Shown here: piece after piece, positions 8,186 to 17,424 of the stretch
Numbering within the stretch: position 1 is the first letter of the stretch
How the letters are laid out: each line of letters opens with the position of its first letter
Source: Acinetobacter bouvetii DSM 14964 = CIP 107468
Lineage (GTDB): Bacteria; Pseudomonadota; Gammaproteobacteria; Pseudomonadales; Moraxellaceae
Assembly (NCBI RefSeq): GCF_000368865.1
Contig: NZ_KB849726.1
Coordinates: 213,716-277,715 of the forward strand
DNA length: 64,000 bases
Reading direction: 5' to 3'
Position numbers and translations under genes: made by a program
The notes under the pieces: model-generated
Database searches by the model: none
Told to the model about the DNA's origin: nothing
The model's input: only the letters and a program-made list of their open reading frames with translations

Positions 8186-8947
8186 ATGAAGGTATATAAA
8201 AAGGAGAGACTTGCACCAAACATAGAATTACATGTTATGCACATTGGTGAATTCGATAGTGAATATATAAAAAAAATTGACGAAGACATAGTAAAAATTT
8301 GTGAAGGGTATTCTCGCAGTAGTATTGAAGAAGTAAAAAAGAGATTATTGAATTATTTAAAAACGAAAGATTTGCGGGGGCGTCAAGGGGCTATATCTGA
8401 ATTTTTTATACACTTATTTTTAAATAACAATAAATATAAGCAAGATTGTTTGTTTTTTAATCTTGAAGACAGTGGTCCCAAAAAAGGATTTGATGGAGTA
8501 TATAGTAAAAATAATGAAATATTTCTAGTAGAAAGTAAATCAGGTGGGTGCTCAACCAAAAATATTTCGCATTTAAATAAAATTAGAGAATCACATAGTG
8601 GGTTAGAGCAATACCTAACAGGGACAAGTATCCGAAGGGATGGGAATCCTTGGATTAATGCTTATAATCATGCAAATCAGAAAGATGTAAAATCTAAAGA
8701 AAAAATAATAGATAAAATTTGGCAGTTAAGAGCAGATTTTCAAAATGGGATTTTTTCACAAGTTCCAGACTTTAATTTAGTTCCATGTTCAACAATTTAT
8801 TTAAATGGAGAATGGAGTAACTTATGGTCAGATAATTTATTACTTGAAAAGACAAAGTTGATGAGTCTAAAAGGAAAAACCATAAAAATTTTATCAGTAA
8901 CGAATAAAGATATGAATAATTTCATGAAGTATTTAGAGGCTGTATAG
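8186..8947 (+). CDS. PD-(D/E)XK nuclease, HamA/DUF1837-like (Hachiman-type defence)
   Basis: A 253-residue soluble protein. Residues 64-118 carry the pattern of a PD-(D/E)XK nuclease: RGRQGAISEFF with Glu72, KGFDGVYS with Asp103, and FLVESKSG with Glu116 and Lys118. This order, with the R-x-G-x2-S/G-E helix and the GFDG strand, is what I know of the DUF1837/HamA family, whose members work with a helicase partner in Hachiman (and the related AbpAB) anti-phage defence. AGGTGG precedes the start. The helicase gene begins six bases after the stop, so they form one operon. The nuclease fold is well supported; the HamA label is a family-level inference from motif plus partner. Very AT-rich. Confidence 0.65.
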   Translation: MKVYKKERLAPNIELHVMHIGEFDSEYIKKIDEDIVKICEGYSRSSIEEVKKRLLNYLKTKDLRGRQGAISEFFIHLFLNNNKYKQDCLFFNLEDSGPKKGFDGVYSKNNEIFLVESKSGGCSTKNISHLNKIRESHSGLEQYLTGTSIRRDGNPWINAYNHANQKDVKSKEKIIDKIWQLRADFQNGIFSQVPDFNLVPCSTIYLNGEWSNLWSDNLLLEKTKLMSLKGKTIKILSVTNKDMNNFMKYLEAV

Positions 8948-8952
8948 AAAAA

Positions 8953-10377
8953 ATGGATGGAATAAATCAAATAAAAAAATTGAAGGATGTAGATATTTTT
9001 CAAACAATAATTAGGAAATTAACTATAGGCGTACAGCTTGAGTATGATGAATTAAGCTTTATACTTTCAGTTTCAATTATATTTTTACAAGAATATCAGA
9101 AGGATAAGAGGCGAATAGCTTATTTTAATTTTGCTTATTTTGTGATTCTGAAAGTAGCATTGATAAATAAATTATATCAACCTTTATTTGATCTTAGCCT
9201 TAATGTTGGATTTTATCCGATAAATAGATTTATTTTTGAAAAAAAACTAATAGAATCATTGAGTTTAGAGAGCATAAAAAATGATGTTGAAGTTGATGCT
9301 TATAGATATGATAAACACATTGAAATGTATCAACAACGTTTGAATAGAACTGAAATTTTATCAAGTAAAAGTTTAGATAACGTATATATTGCACCTACTT
9401 CATTTGGTAAAAGTTCATTGATTTTCGATATAATAAGAAAAAATTTTAATAAGAAAATCTCAATAATAGTTCCAAGTAAGTCTTTGCTTTCACAAAGTAT
9501 AATTGATTTAAAGAAAATTTTCCCTGATAAGAAAATAATATTTAATGAAGATATGTATGACAATGAGGAGAGTTTTATAAGTGTTTTTACACAAGAAAGA
9601 GCATTGAGATTCTTCTCAAAAAACAAAGAAATATACTTTGATGTGATGATAGTTGATGAAGCACATAATTTACTGCCTAATGATTATAGAGCTGTAATAT
9701 TAGCCAGAGCTATTAGAAGAAATAGATTTAGATCGAGTAATTCAAAGCATTATTATTTGTCTCCATTGATTAATGAATCTAAAAGCTTACAACTTGAGGC
9801 TGATCAGGTTTTTTTTGAACGTAAAATAAATTTAAATATCAAAGATCCAGACTATTTTGAATTTAAAGAGACGGGAGATTTTTTTAAATACAATCGATTT
9901 TTAGATGAAAGTTACAGGTTAGGTTGGTGTGAAAATTTATATGAATACATTAAATACAATCAAAAGAATAAAAATTTCATTTATTTAAGATCTCCAAAAA
10001 AAGTAGAGGAGTTTTCAAAAAGGCTTTGTCATCGATTAGGCTTCAATGGAAAATTAGCTTCTTTATCTAAAATTTTATCTGAGAATTTACATGAAGATTT
10101 TTATTGTGTTGATTACATCAAAAAAGGATTGATTTATTTGCATGGTGGTATTCCTGATTTAATAAAAGATTTTTTGGAATATAAGTTTAAAACTGAATCT
10201 GATATTAAGTATCTTGTTGCAAACTCTGTGGTTTTGGAAGGTATTAATTTTCCAATTGAGGTGTTATTTATTTTAAATACAACAGATCTAAAGGTTAAGA
10301 ACTTGATTAATTTAATTGGAAGAGTTAATAGATTGAATGAGGTTTTAGTAATGCCAATGAGGATCTATCAAAATTAA
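8953..10377 (+). CDS. DEAH-box SF2 helicase, HamB-like, N-terminal part (frameshifted gene)
   Basis: This 474-residue frame contains nearly the whole helicase core. Walker A is APTSFGKSS at 147-155, motif Ia is VPSKSLL at 173-179, TQERAL at 213-218 is Ib-like, and the DEAH box is at 235-238 (VMIVDEAHNL). Near the end come NSVVLEGINFP (motif V) and INLIGRVNRLNEV (motif VI with its arginine fingers). A roughly 130-residue helical N-terminal extension precedes the core. The frame then runs out in an unrelated tail and stops at 10377, while the expected continuation lies in another frame. In Hachiman, HamB holds HamA inactive and senses damaged or phage DNA. Assigned as HamB-like because of the adjacent nuclease. 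Confidence 0.7.
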   Translation: MDGINQIKKLKDVDIFQTIIRKLTIGVQLEYDELSFILSVSIIFLQEYQKDKRRIAYFNFAYFVILKVALINKLYQPLFDLSLNVGFYPINRFIFEKKLIESLSLESIKNDVEVDAYRYDKHIEMYQQRLNRTEILSSKSLDNVYIAPTSFGKSSLIFDIIRKNFNKKISIIVPSKSLLSQSIIDLKKIFPDKKIIFNEDMYDNEESFISVFTQERALRFFSKNKEIYFDVMIVDEAHNLLPNDYRAVILARAIRRNRFRSSNSKHYYLSPLINESKSLQLEADQVFFERKINLNIKDPDYFEFKETGDFFKYNRFLDESYRLGWCENLYEYIKYNQKNKNFIYLRSPKKVEEFSKRLCHRLGFNGKLASLSKILSENLHEDFYCVDYIKKGLIYLHGGIPDLIKDFLEYKFKTESDIKYLVANSVVLEGINFPIEVLFILNTTDLKVKNLINLIGRVNRLNEVLVMPMRIYQN

Positions 10378-11387
10378 ATCCAAGTGTTCATTTTGTCAAT
10401 GATACTTACTTTAATGGTAAGAATCGGGATATGTATCATAAAATGAAATTATTGAAAAGTAGTTTATTTGAGGATAGTGTAGAAAATCCTGCCTTGCTAA
10501 ATACAATAAATGACCAACTAAAAAATAAAAATACTGGTATTAATGTTGTTCAGGATAACTCTATTGAAAATATAAGCACTGTAAGAGAATTAGAAGACTT
10601 TCTAATTTATGATGATCAAAAAGATAATTCGTTATTGAAGACCATAATTGAACAAGATGTACATAGTATTTATAATGAATTTAATCAAGTGCATGAAATT
10701 CTATTTGAAAGAATGCAAAGGTGTTTAATTTCACCATTTTGGGTGAAATTAAACATAATAGACAAAATTTACTATTTCTTTATTAAGGATTTTGATTATG
10801 ATCTAAAAATAAAGTCGAAAAAATTTTTGAGATTCAATTACAAAGATACTCGAAAATATTATAATAATTTTGTTTATAGAATACATAATTTATCTTTAAA
10901 ATCGCATATTAATCACATTCTAAAGTACTATGATTGGTTGGGGCGTAACAATATCCCTAAATATAAAAAATTTTACATAGGTACTGGGTTTGGGGAGATT
11001 CCTTATTGGAGTGGTAATAAAAATAAGACATGTATCGATTTATCATCAAAGAGTAGAAAACAACGTGCCAATCTAGCATTGGTTCACCTGAAAAATGAAA
11101 CAGATTTTGTAAACTTTGATCTTTCTAAATTTGTTCATATATTATATGAAATAAAGCTTATTACTGAAGGTGAATATAATATTTTTATATATGGAAGTGA
11201 GCATAGAGAAAATATTGCTTTTTTTAAAGCAGGATTAAGTACTCAACTTATTAATTTTTTAAAAGAAAAAAAACAATTGAAAAATATAGCTGTAACTAAT
11301 GGAAAGTTACAGGGCAACAAAGAATTTCTCATATTTATGGATACATTGGATGAAATGAAGAAGTTTGAAATTTCTAGATTACTTTAA
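10341..11387 (+). CDS. HamB-like helicase, C-terminal part (frameshifted gene)
   Basis: The open frame from 10341 continues the helicase directly after motif VI: translation there gives FSNANEDLSKLNPSVHFVND, a natural continuation of GRVNRLNEV. The first in-frame Met is at 10431. The roughly 350-residue segment is the C-terminal region found in long helicases of defence systems, rich in Lys, Asn and Ile, with no recognised domain. It has no ribosome site of its own at 10431, which argues that it is not an independent gene. It ends 17 bases before the hairpin at 11404-11435. Confidence 0.6.
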   Translation, partial: GFSNANEDLSKLNPSVHFVNDTYFNGKNRDMYHKMKLLKSSLFEDSVENPALLNTINDQLKNKNTGINVVQDNSIENISTVRELEDFLIYDDQKDNSLLKTIIEQDVHSIYNEFNQVHEILFERMQRCLISPFWVKLNIIDKIYYFFIKDFDYDLKIKSKKFLRFNYKDTRKYYNNFVYRIHNLSLKSHINHILKYYDWLGRNNIPKYKKFYIGTGFGEIPYWSGNKNKTCIDLSSKSRKQRANLALVHLKNETDFVNFDLSKFVHILYEIKLITEGEYNIFIYGSEHRENIAFFKAGLSTQLINFLKEKKQLKNIAVTNGKLQGNKEFLIFMDTLDEMKKFEISRLL

Positions 11388-11403
11388 ATAATAATGTATA
11401 GAA

Positions 11404-11435
11404 AAGACTCGAACTATATTAATAATTCGAGTCTT
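11404..11435 (-). terminator. metH terminator hairpin
   Basis: A perfect 10-bp stem AAGACTCGAA / TTCGAGTCTT with a 12-base loop, followed on the minus strand by TTTTCTAT. It separates metH from the converging helicase gene and marks the right edge of the AT-rich island. Confidence 0.75.
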
Positions 11436-11443
11436 GGTGTTTA

Positions 11444-14400
11444 TTAAGAAACCGAATCATCCAAATTCGGCGCTAACCAGCGCTTCGCTTCATCCAGCGT
11501 CCAACCCTTACGCTTCGCATAATCCTCAAGCTGATCTTGAGCGATTTTACCCACGTTAAAGTATTGGCTTTCAGGGTTTGCATAATAAAAACCGCTGACA
11601 GATGAAGGTGGCCACATTGCAAAACTAGAAGTTAACTCAGTACCAATTTTAGCTGTTGAATCTAACCAATTAAATAAAGTCGCTTTCTCAGAATGCTCTG
11701 GGCAAGCAGGGTAGCCTGGCGCAGGACGGATACCGACATATTTCTCTTTAATCAAATCTTCATTGCTTAAAGACTCAGACGCTTGGTTGCCCCAAAACTC
11801 TTTACGGATGCGCTCATGCAAATGCTCGGCAAATGCTTCGGCAAAACGGTCACCTAACGATTGCGCCAAAATGGCAGAATAATCATCGCCTTTGGCTTTA
11901 AATTCATGCGCCATTTCTTCCGCGCCAAAGATCGACACGGTGAACCCGCCCAGCCAGTCTTGAGCTTGATCTTTAGTCGCAACAAAGTCAGCCAAAGACA
12001 AGTTTGGCTTGCCTGTGACTTTGTCCGACTGCTGACGGATATGATGGAAGGTATGCGTCACCGTAGCGCCATTTTCATCGTATACCTCTACAGAATCTGC
12101 CGCAGAACGGCTGGCCGGGTAGATGCCAAACACTGCACGCGCATCGAAGCGTTTATTCTCAATGATGTCTTTCAGCATCTCTTGCGCTTGATTGTACAAG
12201 TCAGTTGCTGCTTCACCCACCACTTCATCAGTTAGAATTGCTGGGAATTTACCTGCCAAACTCCACGAAATAAAGAATGGTGTCCAGTCAAAATATTCCA
12301 CCAACGTTTCCAGCGGATAATTGGTAATGGTCTGCGTGCCGATAAAGTTTGGCTTGGCAGGCTTATTGGCTGCAAAGTCAATTTTCAGGCCATTTTCAAC
12401 AGATTCCGCATAAGTCAGTTTGGCCGCTTTCGGCTGTTTGTTGGCAATACGCTCACGCACTTTTTCATATTCAGCACGCGTTTCTTCAACAAACTTCGGC
12501 TTCATTTCTTTAGAAAGGAGTGTAGTTGCAACACCCACCGCACGGGAAGCATCCGCAACGTAAATCACCGCATCATTTGAATATTGCGGGTCAATCTTCA
12601 CCGCAGTATGCGCTTTCGATGTGGTGGCGCCGCCAATCATCAGCGGCACATGGAAGCCTTTACGCTGCATTTCTTTGGCGACAAACACCATTTCATCCAG
12701 CGATGGTGTGATCAGGCCAGATAGACCAATAATGTCAACTTTCTCATCAATCGCTGTTTGCAGAATTTTCTCCGCAGGCACCATCACGCCAAGGTCAATG
12801 ATGTCATAACCATTACAGCCAAGAACTACGCCCACGATATTTTTACCAATATCATGCACGTCGCCTTTCACCGTCGCCATCAGGATTTTCCCCTTAGATT
12901 GCGCACCGGTTTTTTCAGCTTCAATGAACGGGTTCAACCAAGCCACAGCTTGCTTCATCACACGCGCAGATTTCACCACTTGCGGCAGGAACATTTTGCC
13001 TGAACCGAACAAGTCGCCGACCACGTTCATGCCGTCCATCAAGGGACCTTCGATCACATCCAAAGGACGTGCCGATTTTAAACGCGCTTCTTCGGTATCT
13101 TCATCAATATAGGTGGTGATGCCTTTGACTAGGGCATGCTCAAGGCGTTTTTCGACAGGAAGCTCACGCCACTCCAAGTTTTCAACTTGTTTTTGTGCGG
13201 CGCCTTGACCGCGGTATTTTTCAGCTACTTCAAGCAATTTTTCAGTTGCATCGTGCTGGCTTTCACCTTGATTCTGATTCAGAATCACATCTTCAACCGC
13301 AGCTTTTAACTCAGGGTCAATGTCATCGTAAATCGCCATTTGACCTGCGTTGACAATCCCCATGGTCATGCCTTGCTTAATCGCATGGTACAAGAACACA
13401 GAGTGGATCGCTTCACGGACAGGCTCATTGCCGCGGAACGAGAACGATACGTTCGACACGCCGCCTGAAATCATGGCATGCGGCAAGTTCTGCTTGATCC
13501 AGCCTGTGGCTTCAATGAAATCAACCGCATAGTTGTTGTGTTCTTCAATCCCTGTTGCCACAGCAAACACGTTCGGGTCAAAAATGATGTCTTCCGCAGG
13601 GAAGCCCACTTCATTGACCAAGACATCATACGAACGCTTACAGATTTCTTTTTTGCGCGCAGCTGTATCCGCCTGGCCATTTTCATCAAAGGCCATAACG
13701 ATAATCGCAGCGCCGTACTGGCGGCACAAACGTGCTTTTGCCACAAACTCGTCATAACCTTCTTTTAAGGAAATTGAGTTTACGACCGGCTTGCCTTGCA
13801 CGCATTTCAAGCCTGCTTCAATGATCTCCCATTTCGATGAGTCAATCATGATTGGTACTTTTGAAATCTCAGGTTCAGAGGCAACCAGATTGAGGAAATG
13901 AACCATCGCGCCTTGCGAATCCAGCATCCCTTCATCCATGTTGATATCGATGATCTGCGCGCCTGCAACCACTTGCTGCAAGGCAACATCCAGCGCTTCG
14001 GCAAAGTTTTCTTCACGGATTAAACGCAGGAATTTTTTCGAACCCGTCACGTTAGTGCGTTCACCAACGTTCACAAACAGAGAATCATCAGTAATATTAA
14101 ACGGCTCTAAACCGCTTAAACGGCAAGCAGGCTTCGTTTCAGGCACTTGGCGGGGCTTGATGTCTTTCACGGCATTGTAAATGGCGCGGATATGATCAGG
14201 CGTCGTACCGCAGCAGCCGCCGGTAATGTTAATCAGGCCGCTTTCTGCAAATTCTTTGATAAATGCCGCGGTTTCTTCAGGGGTTTCATCGTAGCCGCCA
14301 AAGGCATTCGGCAAGCCAGCATTGGGATGCGCTGAAACAAAAGTATCCGCCACATCGGAAATGGTTTTGACATGCGGACGCATTGCGTCTGCACCCAAGG

Positions 14401-15133
14401 CGCAGTTAAAGCCAATCGACAATAAATCGCCGTGGCGCACAGAATTCCAGAATGCTTCTGCCGTTTGGCCGGTCAGTGTGCGGCCAGAAGCATCGGTAAT
14501 GGTGCCTGAAATCATCAATGGCAATTCGCGGCCGATTTGATGGAACACTTCTTTGACCGCAAAAATGGCCGCTTTACAGTTGAGCGTATCAAATACGGTT
14601 TCAATGAGCAGAATATCGGCACCGCCTTCAATCAAGGCATGCGCCGCTTCAATATAGTTTTCTTTCAGTTCATCAAAGGTAATGTTGCGGAAAGCAGGGT
14701 CGTTTACATTTGGAGAAATTGAACAGGTGCGTGAAGTTGGCCCAAGCACACCTGCTACAAAACGCGGTTTGTCAGGGGTCGAGTATTTTTCACAGGCCGC
14801 TTTGGCAATGCGGGCCGCTTCAAAGTTAATCTCATGGACAAGCTCTTCCATGTGATAGTCAGACATGGAAACTTTTGTGCCATTGAACGAGTTGGTTTCA
14901 ATAATGTCTGCGCCGGCATCCAAATACGCTTCATGAATGCCTTGAATAATCTGCGGCTGAGTCAGCACCAAAAGGTCATTATTGCCTTTGAGGTCTGATG
15001 CCCAGTCGGCAAAACGCTCACCACGGTAGTCGGCTTCTTCGAGTTTATGGCGTTGGATCATGGTTCCCATCGCGCCGTCAATAATCAGGATGCGTTGGGC
15101 GAGAAGCTCTTTTAAGGTGGCAAGTGTCGACAT
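11444..15133 (-). CDS. metH: Methionine synthase, cobalamin-dependent
   Basis: Transfers the methyl group of 5-methyltetrahydrofolate to homocysteine through methylcobalamin, in the cytoplasm. The 1229 residues match the E. coli enzyme in length and carry all modules in order: the homocysteine domain with zinc cysteines ([17 protein letters not shown]), the folate domain ([14 protein letters not shown]), the cobalamin cap, the B12 domain with the lower-ligand motif DVHDIG near residue 757-762, and the C-terminal SAM-dependent reactivation domain ([28 protein letters not shown]). It is a single-gene transcript. No cobalamin or SAM riboswitch is recognised upstream; a pair of GAAATATTTC-type palindromes lies about 250 bases before the start. 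Confidence 0.97.
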   Translation of the reverse strand: MSTLATLKELLAQRILIIDGAMGTMIQRHKLEEADYRGERFADWASDLKGNNDLLVLTQPQIIQGIHEAYLDAGADIIETNSFNGTKVSMSDYHMEELVHEINFEAARIAKAACEKYSTPDKPRFVAGVLGPTSRTCSISPNVNDPAFRNITFDELKENYIEAAHALIEGGADILLIETVFDTLNCKAAIFAVKEVFHQIGRELPLMISGTITDASGRTLTGQTAEAFWNSVRHGDLLSIGFNCALGADAMRPHVKTISDVADTFVSAHPNAGLPNAFGGYDETPEETAAFIKEFAESGLINITGGCCGTTPDHIRAIYNAVKDIKPRQVPETKPACRLSGLEPFNITDDSLFVNVGERTNVTGSKKFLRLIREENFAEALDVALQQVVAGAQIIDINMDEGMLDSQGAMVHFLNLVASEPEISKVPIMIDSSKWEIIEAGLKCVQGKPVVNSISLKEGYDEFVAKARLCRQYGAAIIVMAFDENGQADTAARKKEICKRSYDVLVNEVGFPAEDIIFDPNVFAVATGIEEHNNYAVDFIEATGWIKQNLPHAMISGGVSNVSFSFRGNEPVREAIHSVFLYHAIKQGMTMGIVNAGQMAIYDDIDPELKAAVEDVILNQNQGESQHDATEKLLEVAEKYRGQGAAQKQVENLEWRELPVEKRLEHALVKGITTYIDEDTEEARLKSARPLDVIEGPLMDGMNVVGDLFGSGKMFLPQVVKSARVMKQAVAWLNPFIEAEKTGAQSKGKILMATVKGDVHDIGKNIVGVVLGCNGYDIIDLGVMVPAEKILQTAIDEKVDIIGLSGLITPSLDEMVFVAKEMQRKGFHVPLMIGGATTSKAHTAVKIDPQYSNDAVIYVADASRAVGVATTLLSKEMKPKFVEETRAEYEKVRERIANKQPKAAKLTYAESVENGLKIDFAANKPAKPNFIGTQTITNYPLETLVEYFDWTPFFISWSLAGKFPAILTDEVVGEAATDLYNQAQEMLKDIIENKRFDARAVFGIYPASRSAADSVEVYDENGATVTHTFHHIRQQSDKVTGKPNLSLADFVATKDQAQDWLGGFTVSIFGAEEMAHEFKAKGDDYSAILAQSLGDRFAEAFAEHLHERIRKEFWGNQASESLSNEDLIKEKYVGIRPAPGYPACPEHSEKATLFNWLDSTAKIGTELTSSFAMWPPSSVSGFYYANPESQYFNVGKIAQDQLEDYAKRKGWTLDEAKRWLAPNLDDSVS

Positions 15134-15360
15134 TCAAAACTCTCAGACGGTTTTTAAAAACGTGCAATATATTAACAGATTGTCAATATGATTACTGATC
15201 TTCATGGTTTATGCGGCTGTCAAAAAAAAGATATTGGCGGTTTTTTCGGCAGATGAAGGGCGGCGGAAGCATGCAGCTGTTCTGATTGTCCAGTTCATGA
15301 TTTTGCAGCATTGATCCCGCATCATAGTGTCTTGTTAGGCGGTAATGGCAATTGTGACAG

Positions 15361-15399
15361 GAATATTTCAAAATAATTTCAGGGCTGAAATATTTCAAA
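15361..15399. promoter_or_regulatory. Two AATATTTCAAA repeats with palindromic cores in the metH-pit intergenic region
   Basis: GAATATTTCAAA at 15361-15372 and GAAATATTTCAAA at 15387-15399 are direct repeats 26 bases apart. The second contains the perfect 12-base palindrome TGAAATATTTCA (15386-15397), similar in kind to MetR boxes (TGAA-N5-TTCA) but with one base less in the spacer. It lies 250 bases upstream of metH. Binding by a regulator is inference. Confidence 0.3.
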
Positions 15400-15531
15400 C
15401 TGTAAAGTTGCTGATGTTTATATACGATATTAAATATTTGAAAAATAATAATTAACATGAATTTTTTGGTGGTATTTGGGTGCGGAATCAGATGCAATAA
15501 AGTATGAGAAACTGCTTTATATGACAGCGCT

Positions 15532-15553
15532 TTGTCATATAATTGTCACAATT
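15532..15553 (+). promoter_or_regulatory. Pho box upstream of pit
   Basis: TTGTCATATAA followed by TTGTCACAATT: two 11-base direct repeats, each with the TGTCA core of PhoB boxes (consensus CTGTCAT-A/T-rich-CTGTCA). They are spaced exactly 11 bases, one helix turn. A -10-like CAATAT lies about 10 bases downstream, the spacing of PhoB-activated promoters. This predicts transcription start near 15573 and supports the Pit start at 15599. Confidence 0.65.
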
Positions 15554-15598
15554 AAACTGAACAATATGGGGATTCTTAAATCCTCCATTCCTGCTTGC

Positions 15599-17218
15599 AT
15601 GAATTCTAATCAAACTCCCGTAGATTCAGCACAACCCTCGACAGCCGTTAAGTCGACGAATGTTCATGTGCCTACACCGAAATTTTTTATGCCGGTTTTT
15701 TTGACGGTAATAATTTCGACGCTGATTTATATCGGCTTTCAATTAACTTCTGATTTGGCACACGTTCCCGCATTAAGTCTTTATTCAATGATCTTATTGG
15801 GAACAGCGTTATTTATTGCACTCGGTTTTGAGTTTGTGAATGGTTTTCACGATACAGCCAATGCTGTAGCAACAGTCATTTATACCAATGCATTGTCTGC
15901 GCCTGTCGCAGTGATGTGGGCGGGTTTTTGTAATTTTCTGGGTGTCATGGTGGCCAGCGGGGCGGTCGCCTACGGCATTATCGCTTTGCTTCCTGTTGAA
16001 CTGATCATGAATGTCGGTTCAGGCGCCGGTTTTGCCATGGTTTTTGCCATGCTGATTGCAGCGATTCTCTGGAACTTAGGCACTTGGTTCTTAGGCATTC
16101 CAGCATCAAGTTCGCACACTCTGATCGGTTCGATCCTGGGTGTCGGCATTATGAATTACTTGCTGCATGCTGGCGCGGGCGCCAGCGGCGTCGATATGGA
16201 GCAAGTGCTTAAAGTCGGTAAGGCGCTGCTGTTTTCTCCATTGATTGGCTTTGCATTTGCAGCGCTGCTGTTTCTTTTGGTGAAAAAAGTCTTCCGCAAA
16301 CAGCTGGAGCTTTTCCATCCGCCTGAAGGCAATAAGCCGCCGCCGCCATTAATCCGTGCGATTTTGATTTTTACCTGCACAGGTGTGAGCTTTGCGCATG
16401 GTTCAAATGACGGTCAAAAAGGCATGGGCTTAATCATGCTGATTCTGATTGGCTGCGTGCCGCTGGCGTATTCTTTAAACAAGAATTTAGACAGCAAGCA
16501 TATTCAGTCATTTGAGCAGCTTTCTGCTCAAACTGCGGCGGTTATTTATCCGCAGCATGCTGATATTCCTGATGAAAAAGCGCGTGCAGTGATTACCAAA
16601 TATATCCAAACCAAAGAAGTGAATGCGCAAGTTGTTCCGGCTTTGGCAAGTTTGACGGATCATTTGGGCGAACGTGTTGCAAAATATGGCGATGTGCATG
16701 AAATTCCTGAGGCGGAAATTTCTGTCATCCGCAATGATATGTACTTGAGCACAACGGCGTTCAAGCGTTTAGACAAAGCGGATCAGCTTCCGGCGATGGA
16801 TGCGCATCAGAAAAAAACGGTTAAAGAATACCGCAGCAATTTGGATTCATTCCTGCAGTACATCCCGACTTGGGTGAAAGTAGCGGTGGCGCTGGCCTTA
16901 GGCCTGGGCACCATGGTGGGCTGGAAGCGCATTGTCGTCACCGTGGGTGAGCGTATTGGTAAGAACCATATGACTTACGGTCAAGGCATGTCTGCTGAAT
17001 TGGTGGCAATGTCGACGATTGCAGCGGCTGACGGTTTAGGCATGCCGGTATCAACCACACACGTATTGAACAGTGCGGTTGCCGGCACCATGGTGGCGAA
17101 TCGGTCTGGCCTAAATATGCAAATGGTCCGTACGATTTTATCAGCGTGGATCTTTACATTGCCGGCCACGATTTGTTTATCCGGCGCTTTGTACTGGATA
17201 TTGCTGAAAGTATTCTAA
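15599..17218 (+). CDS. pit: Inorganic phosphate transporter, PiT family
   Basis: An inner-membrane phosphate (metal-phosphate):H+ symporter. PiT signatures occur twice in inverted halves: GFEFVNGFHDTANAVATVIYT in the first half and SFAHGSNDGQKGMGLIMLI in the second, with GIPASSSHTLIGSILG and GMPVSTTHVLNSAV. A long soluble loop of about 130 residues (about 310-440) separates the halves. From the Met at 15599 the protein has 539 residues. The open frame extends upstream to 15476, but those codons would overlap the Pho box and its predicted promoter. No PhoU-like partner gene is adjacent. A strong terminator follows. Confidence 0.9.
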   Translation: MNSNQTPVDSAQPSTAVKSTNVHVPTPKFFMPVFLTVIISTLIYIGFQLTSDLAHVPALSLYSMILLGTALFIALGFEFVNGFHDTANAVATVIYTNALSAPVAVMWAGFCNFLGVMVASGAVAYGIIALLPVELIMNVGSGAGFAMVFAMLIAAILWNLGTWFLGIPASSSHTLIGSILGVGIMNYLLHAGAGASGVDMEQVLKVGKALLFSPLIGFAFAALLFLLVKKVFRKQLELFHPPEGNKPPPPLIRAILIFTCTGVSFAHGSNDGQKGMGLIMLILIGCVPLAYSLNKNLDSKHIQSFEQLSAQTAAVIYPQHADIPDEKARAVITKYIQTKEVNAQVVPALASLTDHLGERVAKYGDVHEIPEAEISVIRNDMYLSTTAFKRLDKADQLPAMDAHQKKTVKEYRSNLDSFLQYIPTWVKVAVALALGLGTMVGWKRIVVTVGERIGKNHMTYGQGMSAELVAMSTIAAADGLGMPVSTTHVLNSAVAGTMVANRSGLNMQMVRTILSAWIFTLPATICLSGALYWILLKVF

Positions 17219-17246
17219 AGCCTGCTTTTAGGTCTTCAGTACTGAT

Positions 17247-17276
17247 AAAAAAACGCTGCATCGGCAGCGTTTTTTT
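17247..17276 (+). terminator. pit terminator
   Basis: AAAAAAACGCTGC - ATCG - GCAGCGTTTTTTT: a 13-bp stem with T tract. Confidence 0.9.
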
Positions 17277-17424
17277 ATGGGAAATAGTGAGAGGCGGCGC
17301 TTAATCTCAGCCGCATTGGATGGGCATTTTACTGCAGTTTGATCTTCAATTTTGGCCTATTCAAAGGCTGCGCCCTGATCCCTGCAGATGATTTAAACCG
17401 TACATGGAAGAGGGCAGCTGAGCC

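Larger units (their letters stand above)
8953..11387 (+). pseudogene. Full helicase gene, interrupted by a -1 base frameshift at 10343-10346
   Basis: Adding one T to the TTTT run at 10343-10346 (GAGGTTTTAG) restores a single 811-residue helicase frame from 8953 to 11387. Possible explanations are a sequencing error in a homopolymer, a true inactivating deletion, or slippage. Both halves remain free of other stops, which suggests either a very recent mutation or an assembly error. Confidence 0.7.
8103..11400 (+). other. AT-rich genomic island with Hachiman-like defence genes
   Basis: Base composition falls sharply between about 8.1 and 11.4 kb: codons are dominated by AAA, AAT, ATA, TTT and AGA, unlike the flanking metH or fsr genes. 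The segment lies between a truncated DUF559 gene and the metH terminator and holds only a nuclease gene and a helicase gene. No integrase, transposase, tRNA or flanking direct repeat was found, so the mode of insertion is unknown. Confidence 0.8.

Noticed and set aside
8186..11387. Restriction-modification or retron interpretation of the AT-rich island
   Set aside because: There is no methyltransferase, specificity subunit or reverse transcriptase; only nuclease and helicase motifs occur.
11861..14722. Many open frames opposite metH
   Set aside because: They mirror the metH codons, lack ribosome sites and show no protein-like composition; metH explains the region fully.
15134..15475. Cobalamin or SAM riboswitch upstream of metH
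   Set aside because: No B12-box-like sequence, no SAM-box helices and no terminator/antiterminator pair were found.
15192..15497. 101-residue frame on the minus strand upstream of metH
   Set aside because: It lies in AT-rich intergenic DNA, overlaps the Pho box side of the pit promoter region and has no recognisable features.
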